DNA from: Desulfurivibrio sp044068515 | GTDB taxonomy: Bacteria; Desulfobacterota; Desulfobulbia; Desulfobulbales; Desulfurivibrionaceae | Direction of reading: 5' to 3' | Length of the DNA: 64,000 nt | Assembly: GCF_044068515.1 (NCBI RefSeq) | Contig: NZ_JBIPKI010000005.1 | Span: forward strand, 21,443-85,442 | Shown: piece after piece, positions 42,582 to 50,137 of the stretch | Numbering within the stretch: position 1 is the first letter of the stretch | Layout of the letters: each line of letters starts with the position of its first letter | The notes under the pieces: model-generated | The model's input: only the letters and a program-made list of their open reading frames with translations | Databases searched by the model: none | What the model was told of the DNA's origin: nothing | Translations under genes and position numbers: made by a program

Positions 42582-42836
42582 ATGGCACATAAAAAAGCGG
42601 GCGGCAGCTCGAAAAACGGTCGCGACAGTAACTCCCAGCGGCGTGGGGTCAAGCGCTTCGGCGGCCAGGTGGTCAAAGCCGGCAATATCCTGGTTCGCCA
42701 GCTCGGCACCAAGATTCACCCCGGCACCAATGTCGGCCTGGGCCGGGATTATACCCTGTTCGCCAAGGTTGACGGCGTGGTGACCTACGAAGATTTCGGT
42801 CGCAATCGCAAGCGCGTCAGCGTCTATCCGGCCTGA
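42582..42836 (+). CDS. rpmA: 50S ribosomal protein L27
   Basis: 84 residues starting MAHKKAGGSSKNGRDSNSQR, followed by GVKRFGGQVVKAGNILVRQ and GTKIHPGTNVGLGRDYTLFA. The N-terminus reaches into the peptidyl-transferase centre. It begins directly with the mature-type sequence, so there is no cleavable N-terminal extension of the Firmicute type. AAGAGGATTTGAGTC precedes the start. A strong hairpin follows it before obgE. Confidence 0.97.
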   Translation: MAHKKAGGSSKNGRDSNSQRRGVKRFGGQVVKAGNILVRQLGTKIHPGTNVGLGRDYTLFAKVDGVVTYEDFGRNRKRVSVYPA

Positions 42837-42872
42837 GCCCCGGCCGGTATTTCCTTCTTCCCGCCAGCGGTC

Positions 42873-42902
42873 CCGGCGGCCATGCTCCTGTATGGCCGCC
42901 GG
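42873..42902 (+). terminator. Perfect 11-bp hairpin after rpmA
   Basis: CCGGCGGCCAT (42873-42883) pairs perfectly with ATGGCCGCCGG (42892-42902), loop of eight. It is followed by CTGCTTGCGC (42905-42914), the right-hand core of the 3'-end hairpin family, though the left partner is not clear. It may cut transcription into obgE or stabilise the ribosomal mRNA. There is no T-run. Confidence 0.5.
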
Positions 42903-43127
42903 AACTGCTTGCGCAGACAGGTGACCCGGTCGATTTATCCTGCCTGTAACAGGGGGAGATGCCGGGCGGCGTTGCCGGGAGCCGCGGTCGCGCTGGAACC
43001 GGCCCGGCAGTTTGTTATTTGGCCGGCGCCGGTCACTCGGTTTTTTTAAGGACATCAGCGAGGCCGGTAATTTGGCGGCTCCGCTCCCCCCCTCCTTCAA
43101 TGCTTACGGCCTTCGCCACTTACCCTT

Positions 43128-44195
43128 ATGTCCTTCATCGATGAGGCAAAATTTCTGGTCCGGGCCGGCGACGGCGGTAACGGCTGCGTCAGCTTCCGGC
43201 GGGAGAAATTTGTCCCCAAGGGGGGGCCGGATGGCGGTGACGGCGGGGCGGGGGGCAGCGTCTACCTGGTTGCCTCGGCCCGGCTCACCTCCCTGCTCGA
43301 TTTCAAGTACCGCTCCCATTTTATCGCCGAAAAAGGGGTCCCCGGCCGGGGCCGGAAGATGCACGGCCGCAACGGCGAAGATTGCCTGGTCAAGGTGCCG
43401 GTGGGTTCGGTGATTCGCGACGCCGAAAGCAACGAGATTCTGGCCGACCTGGTGCATGACGGTCAGCGATTTCTGGCCGCCCGCGGCGGCATGGGCGGCA
43501 AGGGCAATGTCCATTTCGCCTCGGCCACCAACCGGGCCCCCCGGACCGCCACCAAGGGCAAGCCCGGGGAGGAATTCTGGCTGCGGATCGAATTGAAACT
43601 GCTGGCCGACGTCGGCCTGATCGGCTTGCCCAACGCGGGCAAATCGACCCTGCTGACCCGGCTTACCGCCGCCACGCCCAAGGTGGCGGATTATCCCTTC
43701 ACCACCCTCTCTCCCCAACTCGGGGTGCTTTTTCTGCCCGGCCAGGGTTCCTGCACCATCGCCGATATTCCCGGCCTGATCGAGGACGCCCACCGAGGAG
43801 CCGGCCTGGGCCACACCTTCCTGCGCCATGTGGAGCGGACCCGTTTGCTGATTCAGGTCATCGATGCCGCCCCGCTTGCCGGTGATCCCCTCGAGCAGTA
43901 CCATATGCTGGAGCGGGAGCTGGGCCTTTACCAGCAGGATTTGATCCAGCGGCCGCGCCTGGTGGTTTTGAACAAGATAGATCTGCTGGCCGGGCCGGCA
44001 GAGGACGCGGGCGCTGAAACGGCGGGGACTTCGCTGCCGGAACTGGAGCGCCGTTTTGCCCGGGCCAATATCCCGGTGATCCCCGTATCCGCCCTTGGAG
44101 GTCAGGGGTTGGACAAGCTGGTCGAAGTTATTGCCCGGCATCTGGTCCAGCCCGCCGCCAGCGAGGAAGATGATGATCCCGAGGCCGGGCTGTAA
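43128..44195 (+). CDS. obgE: GTPase Obg/CgtA
   Basis: This 355-residue ribosome-assembly GTPase starts SFIDEAKFLVRAGDGGNGCV, the typical Obg glycine-rich fold (to ~residue 158). The G domain follows: GLPNAGKSTLLTRLTAA (G1) near residue 166, the YPFTTLSP switch, ADIPGLIEDAHRGAGLGHTF (G3), and VLNKIDLL (G4). A short acidic tail (EEDDDPEAGL) ends it. No clear ribosome site precedes ATG 43128, but the family start fixes it. Its place after rplU-rpmA and before proB is widely conserved. Confidence 0.96.
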   Translation: MSFIDEAKFLVRAGDGGNGCVSFRREKFVPKGGPDGGDGGAGGSVYLVASARLTSLLDFKYRSHFIAEKGVPGRGRKMHGRNGEDCLVKVPVGSVIRDAESNEILADLVHDGQRFLAARGGMGGKGNVHFASATNRAPRTATKGKPGEEFWLRIELKLLADVGLIGLPNAGKSTLLTRLTAATPKVADYPFTTLSPQLGVLFLPGQGSCTIADIPGLIEDAHRGAGLGHTFLRHVERTRLLIQVIDAAPLAGDPLEQYHMLERELGLYQQDLIQRPRLVVLNKIDLLAGPAEDAGAETAGTSLPELERRFARANIPVIPVSALGGQGLDKLVEVIARHLVQPAASEEDDDPEAGL

Positions 44196-44426
44196 GCAGC
44201 GCCGCCAAGGGCACGGATAAATCAGCCGGCCCGGCGGCCGCCAGGTCGGCGCTCTTGGCCCGCTAACTGGTTGTTTTTCTTGCCGCCGTCAGGCGGGCAG
44301 GGGACGAACCGGTCGCAAGCAGCTTTCACCGGGGCCTTTGGGGGGCCGGAACAGCCGCCGGGGGCCCGCGGTAAGCTTGCGGAAACGGGCGGCGAGGCGG
44401 GAGATGACTGACGGAAACAGGCAGCC

Positions 44427-45581
44427 ATGAACGAACAAGCGAAAAAGGTTGATGATCTCAAGCTCCGGCGCTGCTACCTCGACAAAGCCCGCCGGGTGGT
44501 GGTCAAGGTCGGTTCGGCGGTATTGACCACCAGCGAGGGACTCAACTACCCGGTCCTGGACAGTTTGGCCGGCCAAATCGAACAACTGCGGCGCCAGGGG
44601 CGCGAAGTCATCATCGTCAGCTCCGGGGCGGTGGCCGCCGGCCGGCGCAAACTGGCCCTGGGCAACCGGATTTTGAGCCTGCGGGAAAAGCAGGCCGCCG
44701 CCGCCGTGGGCCAGAGCAGCCTGATGCGGGCTTACGAAAAAATCTTCGAACAGCTCGGCAGCAAGGTGGCCCAGGTCCTGCTGACCCATGACGCCTTATC
44801 CCGCCGCGACCGCTACCTCAACGCCCGCAACACCATCTTCACCCTGCTCCAGTGGGGTCTGGTCCCGATCATCAACGAAAACGACACCGTTTCGGTGGAG
44901 GAGTTGCGATTCGGGGACAACGACACCCTGGGGGCCATGGTCACCAATCTCTGCGAAGCCGACCTCTTTATCTGCCTCACCGATGTGGCGGCTCTCTACA
45001 ATGCCGATCCCTGCCGCGATCCGGCCGCCAGGCCCTTGCATACCGTGGGGCGGATCACCCCCGAGATCGAAAAAATGGCCGGCACCGTGGGTAGCGCGGT
45101 CGGCACCGGCGGCATGTTGAGCAAGGTCAAGGCCGCCCGGATGGTGGCCTCCCGCGGAGGCTGTTCCATCATCGGGCCGGGGCGGGAGCCCGACGTGCTG
45201 CCCCGGCTTTTTGCCGGCGAGGAACTGGGCAGTTTTTTCCTGCCCGAACCCCAGAAAATGCCGGGCCGCAAGCACTGGATCGCTTATACCCTGCGGCCCA
45301 AAGGGTACCTGGTTCTCGATGAGGGGGCCTGCCGGGCCATCCTCAGCGGCGGCAAGAGTCTGCTGCCTTCGGGGATCGTCGAGGTCCGGGGCAGTTTCGG
45401 GCTCGGCGATCCGGTCCATTGCCTTGATCGGGACGGCAAGGCCCTGGCCGCCGGGCTGGTCTCCTACGACGCCGAGGCGGTCCGCCGCATTATGGGAGTG
45501 AAAACTTCCGCCATTGCAGGTATTTTGGGCTACAAGGATGCCGATGAGGTTATCCATCGCGACAATCTCGTCATTCTGTAA
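44427..45581 (+). CDS. proB: Glutamate 5-kinase with PUA domain
   Basis: ProB phosphorylates glutamate in the first step of proline synthesis. The 384 residues include the kinase domain (RRVVVKVGSAVLTTSEG, IIVSSGAVAAGRRKL, NENDTVSVEELRFGDNDTLGAMV, VGTGGMLSKVKAA). A C-terminal PUA domain from about residue 290 follows (GAYLVLDEGACRAI-type, SLLPSGIVEVRGSFGLGD). The N-terminus has about 15 extra residues. Its partner proA is next, 185 nt downstream, with a hairpin element in between. Confidence 0.95.
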   Translation: MNEQAKKVDDLKLRRCYLDKARRVVVKVGSAVLTTSEGLNYPVLDSLAGQIEQLRRQGREVIIVSSGAVAAGRRKLALGNRILSLREKQAAAAVGQSSLMRAYEKIFEQLGSKVAQVLLTHDALSRRDRYLNARNTIFTLLQWGLVPIINENDTVSVEELRFGDNDTLGAMVTNLCEADLFICLTDVAALYNADPCRDPAARPLHTVGRITPEIEKMAGTVGSAVGTGGMLSKVKAARMVASRGGCSIIGPGREPDVLPRLFAGEELGSFFLPEPQKMPGRKHWIAYTLRPKGYLVLDEGACRAILSGGKSLLPSGIVEVRGSFGLGDPVHCLDRDGKALAAGLVSYDAEAVRRIMGVKTSAIAGILGYKDADEVIHRDNLVIL

Positions 45582-45684
45582 ACGCTCAGCAGCACCGCAC
45601 CGGGCGGCGATCGCTCCGGCTCGCTCGGCGAACAGTCCTGCGGGGGCCTGCCGGCGGCAACCTGGCGACCTGCTGAACGTTTAC
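45578..45684 (+). repeat. 3'-end hairpin element after proB
   Basis: The arm 45578-45592 (GTAAACGCTCAGCAG, which includes the TAA stop) pairs with 45670-45684 with a single mismatch. Internal family motifs are AGCACCGCA and GGCGATCG, while the inner stem is less regular than in other copies. It lies between proB and proA, which are expected to be cotranscribed. Confidence 0.75.
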
Positions 45685-45766
45685 CTTGGATAATAGCGCG
45701 GATTATCAGCTTTTTGCGCTCATGTTTTTCGCCCAGTTTCTGGGTTAAGTCGGACGGGAGGTAAAT

Positions 45767-47023
45767 ATGACACTGGAAGAGACCATCATCGGACTGGCCC
45801 GGGAAACCAAGGGGGCGGCCAGGCAGGTGGCCAATCTGTCGACCACGGTCAAGAACCGGGTGCTGCTGGCGATGGCCGCGGCCCTGCTGGAACGCAAGGA
45901 TTACATCCAGGCCCAAAACGAACTCGATCTGGCCGCCGGCCGGGAAAAGGGTCTGTCCGCCGCGATGCTGGACCGGCTGGCCCTGAGTGACAAGGTCATC
46001 GAGGCCATGGTCACCGGCTTGCGTGAAGTGGCGGCCCTGCCCGATCCGGTGGGGGAAATTTCCGAGCTGCAGCGCCGGCCCAGCGGGATCATGGTGGGGC
46101 GGATGCGGATTCCCCTCGGGGTGATCGGGATGATTTACGAATCCCGGCCCAACGTCACCGTCGATGCCGCCGCCCTTTGCCTCAAGGCCGGCAACGCCGT
46201 GGTGCTGCGGGGCGGCTCCGAGGCGCTCCATTCCAACCTCGCGCTGGCCCAGGTGCTGCGGGACTGCCTGGCGGCGGAACAGCTCGATCCGGCGGCCATT
46301 CAGGTCATTCCGGTGACCGACCGCGAGGCGGTGACCTGCATGCTGCGGCTCGAGGAACAAATCGACCTGATCATCCCCCGGGGCGGGGAGGGGCTGATTC
46401 GCTTCGTCTCCGAAAATTCGCGGATTCCGGTACTCAAGCATTACAAGGGAGTCTGTCACGTCTTCGTTGACGCCGGGGCCGATCTCGGCATGGCCGGCGA
46501 TATCGTCATCAACGGCAAGACCCAGCGGCCCGGGGTTTGCAATGCCCTGGAAACCCTGCTGGTCCACCGGGATGCGGCGGCGGAATTTCTGCCCGCGGTG
46601 GGGGCCCGACTGGCCCTCGCCGGGGTGGAAATCCGGGGCTGTCCCCAAACCCTGGCCCTGATGCCCATGGCCGTGCCGGCCGGGCCGGACGACTGGGGGA
46701 TGGAATTTCTCGACCTGATCCTGGCGGTCAAGGTGGTGGCCGATATCGACGAGGCCCTGACCCATATCGCCCGCTACGGCTCCCAGCACACCGAGGCGAT
46801 CATCACCAACAACCACGCCCACGCCCAGCGTTTTCTCCGCGAGGTTGACTCTTCCTCGGTGATGGTCAACGCTTCGACCCGTTTCAGCGATGGCGGCCAA
46901 TACGGCCTGGGGGCGGAGATCGGCATCAGCACCACCAAGCTCCACGCCTATGGCCCCATGGGCCTGCGCGAGTTGACCACCCGCAAGTTCATCGTCTACG
47001 GCGAAGGCCAAATCAGAGTTTAG
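45767..47023 (+). CDS. proA: Gamma-glutamyl phosphate reductase
   Basis: ProA reduces glutamyl-5-phosphate to the semialdehyde in proline synthesis. The 418 residues match family length. They include RMRIPLGVIGMIYESRPNV, LRGGSEALHSN, LIIPRGGEGLIRFVSENS, HYKGVCHVFVD, and the catalytic cysteine in QRPGVCNALETLLVH. NASTRFSDGGQYGLGAEIG closes the active site. GGGAGGT precedes ATG 45767. It is followed by a hairpin element and nadD. Confidence 0.96.
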   Translation: MTLEETIIGLARETKGAARQVANLSTTVKNRVLLAMAAALLERKDYIQAQNELDLAAGREKGLSAAMLDRLALSDKVIEAMVTGLREVAALPDPVGEISELQRRPSGIMVGRMRIPLGVIGMIYESRPNVTVDAAALCLKAGNAVVLRGGSEALHSNLALAQVLRDCLAAEQLDPAAIQVIPVTDREAVTCMLRLEEQIDLIIPRGGEGLIRFVSENSRIPVLKHYKGVCHVFVDAGADLGMAGDIVINGKTQRPGVCNALETLLVHRDAAAEFLPAVGARLALAGVEIRGCPQTLALMPMAVPAGPDDWGMEFLDLILAVKVVADIDEALTHIARYGSQHTEAIITNNHAHAQRFLREVDSSSVMVNASTRFSDGGQYGLGAEIGISTTKLHAYGPMGLRELTTRKFIVYGEGQIRV

Positions 47024-47130
47024 GTAAACCTGCAGTCGCACCGCATCTTGGCGCGATCAGCCCCGGCGATATACCGGAGTATAATCGCCGGGGCTGCTTG
47101 CGCCAATCTGCGCCACGGCTGCAAGTTTAC
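47024..47130 (+). repeat. 3'-end hairpin element after proA
   Basis: The clearest single copy. The outer arm 47024-47035 pairs with 47119-47130 with one mismatch, starting right after the TAG stop. The core reads CACCGCATCTTGGCGC, then GATCAG. A 16-bp inner stem (CAGCCCCGGCGAT with ATCGCCGGGGCTG) capped by TATAC-CGGA-GTATA follows, then CTTGCGCCAA and ATCTGCG. The internal loop is GAT opposite CTT. Confidence 0.85.
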
Positions 47131-47268
47131 CCCGGCGGGAAACCTGGGGTCAGGCGGCACTGCTACTCGAGCCATGAGGGTCGTGGTTTTCTGTTTTGCC
47201 GGCCGGGCCGGCTGGCTGGTCCGGGCGACGGTCAGCCGGCAACGTTCCGCCGGCGGGGTGAGGACGGG

Positions 47269-47931
47269 ATGACGGGAAAGGTTAGGGGAATCGGGGTACT
47301 GGGGGGAACCTTCGATCCGGTGCATAATGGCCATCTGGTGCTGGCCGAGGCGGCCCGGCGGGAATTCGCCCTGGCCCGGATCCTTTTTATTCCGGCCGCC
47401 CAGCCGCCCCATAAGCTGGGAGAGCCGATTTCACCCTTTCACCATCGGGCCGCCATGCTGGACCTGGCCCTGGTCGGCCATCCCGTCTTCGGGGTCAGCC
47501 GGATGGAGGAGAAACGCCCCGGCCCTTCCTACAGCGTCGATACCCTGAGGGAATTGAGGACCGACCTGGGCTGGGAACAGCCCCTCTATTTCATCATCGG
47601 CTCGGATGCCTTCGCCGAAATCACCACCTGGAAAAACTTCAACGAGCTGTTCCGCTACGCCGATTTTCTGGTGGCTGAACGGCCCGACACCGCTCCCGGC
47701 CACCTCGACGATTTTCTCTCCCGCCAACCGGGTTTCAGCCGGGACCCGGCCGGCGTCTGCTGGCACCATCCCCTGGGGGCCCGGCTTTACCCTCTGCCGG
47801 TGGACGCCTTTCCGGTTTCCGCCACCACCATTCGCCGCAAAATCCGCCAAGGCCAAGCCATTCAGGGCCTGGTGCCGCCTCCGGTGGAGGCCTATATCCG
47901 CCAACACCGCCTTTATCGCCCAGGGGCTTGA
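47269..47931 (+). CDS. nadD: Nicotinate-nucleotide adenylyltransferase
   Basis: NadD adenylates nicotinate mononucleotide in NAD synthesis. I place the start at ATG 47269 (220 residues). The nucleotide-binding motif is GVLGGTFDPVHNGHLVLAEA near residue 7, with the second motif PVSATTIRRKIRQG near residue 185. YFIIGSDAFAEITTWKNF is the conserved middle block. The upstream frame (from 47098) reads the hairpin element and is not family sequence. It follows proA as in many genomes (obgE-proB-proA-nadD). No rsfS follows here, which breaks a common continuation. Confidence 0.94.
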   Translation: MTGKVRGIGVLGGTFDPVHNGHLVLAEAARREFALARILFIPAAQPPHKLGEPISPFHHRAAMLDLALVGHPVFGVSRMEEKRPGPSYSVDTLRELRTDLGWEQPLYFIIGSDAFAEITTWKNFNELFRYADFLVAERPDTAPGHLDDFLSRQPGFSRDPAGVCWHHPLGARLYPLPVDAFPVSATTIRRKIRQGQAIQGLVPPPVEAYIRQHRLYRPGA

Positions 47932-47980
47932 GCCGCGCCGGTCCGCCGGTTTACCTCCTCCGCTTTCTGCCTTTTCCCGC

Positions 47981-48010
47981 TTGACAACGATTGACCTTGC
48001 GCCTGATACT
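47981..48010 (+). promoter_or_regulatory. Probable promoter of the trehalose block
   Basis: TTGACA at 47981-47986 is followed after 17-18 bases by TGATACT (48004-48010), a fair -10. It lies about 75 bases before the DUF5752 gene and starts the run DUF5752-treT-treZ. Confidence 0.55.
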
Positions 48011-48080
48011 GGTCATGGAGCAACCTTGCCCTGGATTGTGGTTGGATTCTGATCCCCTTTGTCTTCCCAGGAGTAAAACC

Positions 48081-48779
48081 ATGGCCGCCGCCAAGCACAA
48101 GCATAACGCCTCTCCCGGCTCTCCCGCCCCATTCACCCTCAAGGACTGCGCCCTGATTGCCATCGCCACCGGCCGCAAGGCCTTCACCCTGGTCGAATTC
48201 CGCGATCATCTCCGGGAGGTTGCCGAGGACAGCGTCTATCATCATTTCTGGGGCGGCCTGCTGGGCGTCCGGTTCGAGGAGCGGGAGTTCAACAACGACT
48301 TTGCCGTCTGGTGCCGGCAGCACCTCCATGACCCCGAACTGGCCGAACAACTGGCGGTGGTCGATCCCGGGGAACACCGGAACCTCGACGGTTTGCGTCG
48401 GGAGCTGCTGGACATTATCGATGAGCGCCTGGATAGCAGTGAACTCTCCCACTGGCTGCGGGCCGAACAGCCCTTCGAGTTCAGCCGGTCGCAACTGGTC
48501 ATTTTCGCCACCGGCAAAACCCTGGCCCGGCCCCATGAGCTGGCCGCGATACTGCCGCACGTCGCCACCGGCACCATCTTCTATCATTTTATCGATGCCC
48601 GCCGGCGCCTGGCCGATGGCTCCGACGATTTCAGTACCTGGCTGGCCGGCTTCGGGCCGCGTTACGACGCATTTCGCCAACAGCTGGCCACCATCGATCC
48701 TTTCTTCGCCAGCCTCAGCCAGTTGCGGGATGAACTGGCCGGACTTTGCCGCGAACACTGTGAAAGAGGTGAATCCTGA
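48081..48779 (+). CDS. DUF5752 family protein linked to trehalose genes
   Basis: 232 residues from ATG 48081, with AGGAG 8-12 bases upstream. The protein has no signal or membrane helix. It seems to contain two similar halves: FTLKDCALIAIATGRKAFTL with YHHFWGG, and FSRSQLVIFATGKTLARPHE with FYHFIDARRR. Each half resembles a small helical unit with a conserved A-T-G-K/R segment followed by a (Y/F)-H-(H)-F. This matches what I recall of DUF5752 proteins, which are often next to trehalose synthase or sugar-transferase genes. The function is unknown. It overlaps treT by one base. Confidence 0.75.
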   Translation: MAAAKHKHNASPGSPAPFTLKDCALIAIATGRKAFTLVEFRDHLREVAEDSVYHHFWGGLLGVRFEEREFNNDFAVWCRQHLHDPELAEQLAVVDPGEHRNLDGLRRELLDIIDERLDSSELSHWLRAEQPFEFSRSQLVIFATGKTLARPHELAAILPHVATGTIFYHFIDARRRLADGSDDFSTWLAGFGPRYDAFRQQLATIDPFFASLSQLRDELAGLCREHCERGES

Positions 48780-50020
48780 TGCCAGAAATGCTTGCCGCGT
48801 ACGCCGAGGTGGTCGGCCAGGATGTCATCACCCACCTGCAGCAGCTGGCCCGCCCCCTGAAGGGGATGAAGGTGGTGCACGTCAATTCCACCCGGGTGGG
48901 GGGTGGGGTGGCGGAGATCCTCGAAAAGCTGGTGCCCCTGAGCAATGAACTGGGGATCGACACCCGGTGGGAGGTGATCAGCGGCAACGAAGATTTTTAT
49001 CGCTGCACCAAGGCCATGCACAACGGACTCCAGGGCCACCGGACCCCCATTGCCGATTCCCTGCTCAAGGCCTACGAGGAGGTCAATCGCAAAAACGCCG
49101 AGCAATTGCGGCCTCAGCTCGAAGAAGCCGACTTTGTCTTTATCCATGATCCGCAACCGGCCCCGTTGCTTGGGCTTTGCCCCAACCGCCGGGGCCGCTG
49201 GGTCTGGCGCTGCCATATCGACGCCAGCCGCCCCTATCGTCCCCTCTGGCGCTATCTGCGCGGCCATATCAGTCCCTATGATGCCAGCATCTTTTCCCTG
49301 CCGGCCTTTGCCCAGTCGTTGCCGCATCCCGAGTATATCATTGCCCCCAGCATTGATCCGCTCAGTGAAAAAAATATTGACCTGGACGCCGCCGAGCTTG
49401 ATGAAGTCCGGCGCCGGTTTGAACTGGATCCGGACCGGCCCCTGATTCTGCAGGTCTCCCGCTTTGATCGCTTCAAGGACCCGGTGGGGGTGATCGAAGC
49501 CCACCGCCTGGCCCGCAAATTCGTTCCCGGCCTGCAACTGGTTCTGGCCGGCGGTACCGCCACCGATGACCCGGAAGGAGATATGGTCTTGCAGGAGGTC
49601 CGCCAGGCCGCCGGGGATGATCCCGATATCAAGATCCTGCTTTTGCCCCCCGATGCCCACCGGACCATTAACGCCCTCCAGCGGGCCAGCGATATCGTGA
49701 TTCAGAAGTCGACCAAGGAGGGTTTCGGCCTGACGGTCACCGAAGGGCTCTGGAAAGGTAAACCGGTGATCGGCGGTGATACCGGCGGGATCCGGCTCCA
49801 GGTGGTCAATTACCATACCGGTTTCCTGGTCCGTACCCCCGAGGGGGCCGCTCTGCGGATCCGTTACCTGCTTTACCGCCGGGACCGGATGGTGGAAATG
49901 GGCGCCAAGGCCCGCCAGTTTGTCCGCGAAAATTTTCTGCTGACCCGGCACCTGCGGGAATATCTGACTCTGATCGTCGGCCTGCTGCACGGCGCTCAGT
50001 ACCGGATTGAACTGGCTTGA
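48779..50020 (+). CDS. treT: Trehalose glycosyltransferring synthase-like GT4 glycosyltransferase (TreT)
   Basis: 413 residues of GT-B fold. KVVHVNSTRVGGGVAEIL near residue 31 and VFIHDPQPAPLL mark the N-terminal half. The C-terminal half has LILQVSRFDRFKDPVGVIEA, LVLAGGTATDDPEGD, and the donor loop VIQKSTKEGFGLTVTEGLWK with E-x7-E. TreT makes trehalose from NDP-glucose and glucose in archaea and some bacteria. AGAGGTG precedes ATG 48779. Its neighbours DUF5752, treZ and treY support the trehalose assignment. Other GT4 trehalose or sucrose-phosphate enzymes are less likely. Confidence 0.85.
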   Translation: MPEMLAAYAEVVGQDVITHLQQLARPLKGMKVVHVNSTRVGGGVAEILEKLVPLSNELGIDTRWEVISGNEDFYRCTKAMHNGLQGHRTPIADSLLKAYEEVNRKNAEQLRPQLEEADFVFIHDPQPAPLLGLCPNRRGRWVWRCHIDASRPYRPLWRYLRGHISPYDASIFSLPAFAQSLPHPEYIIAPSIDPLSEKNIDLDAAELDEVRRRFELDPDRPLILQVSRFDRFKDPVGVIEAHRLARKFVPGLQLVLAGGTATDDPEGDMVLQEVRQAAGDDPDIKILLLPPDAHRTINALQRASDIVIQKSTKEGFGLTVTEGLWKGKPVIGGDTGGIRLQVVNYHTGFLVRTPEGAALRIRYLLYRRDRMVEMGAKARQFVRENFLLTRHLREYLTLIVGLLHGAQYRIELA

Positions 50021-50137
50021 AGGCGACCGAAGCGGGCAGCAGCGGGACCGGGGCGGCACATCTCAGCGGGAGCCGCGGTTGGGCGGCCGCGGCCAAGATT
50101 GCTGCCGGCGTATGTTGTTGGGGTCAAGAGGAGGATA

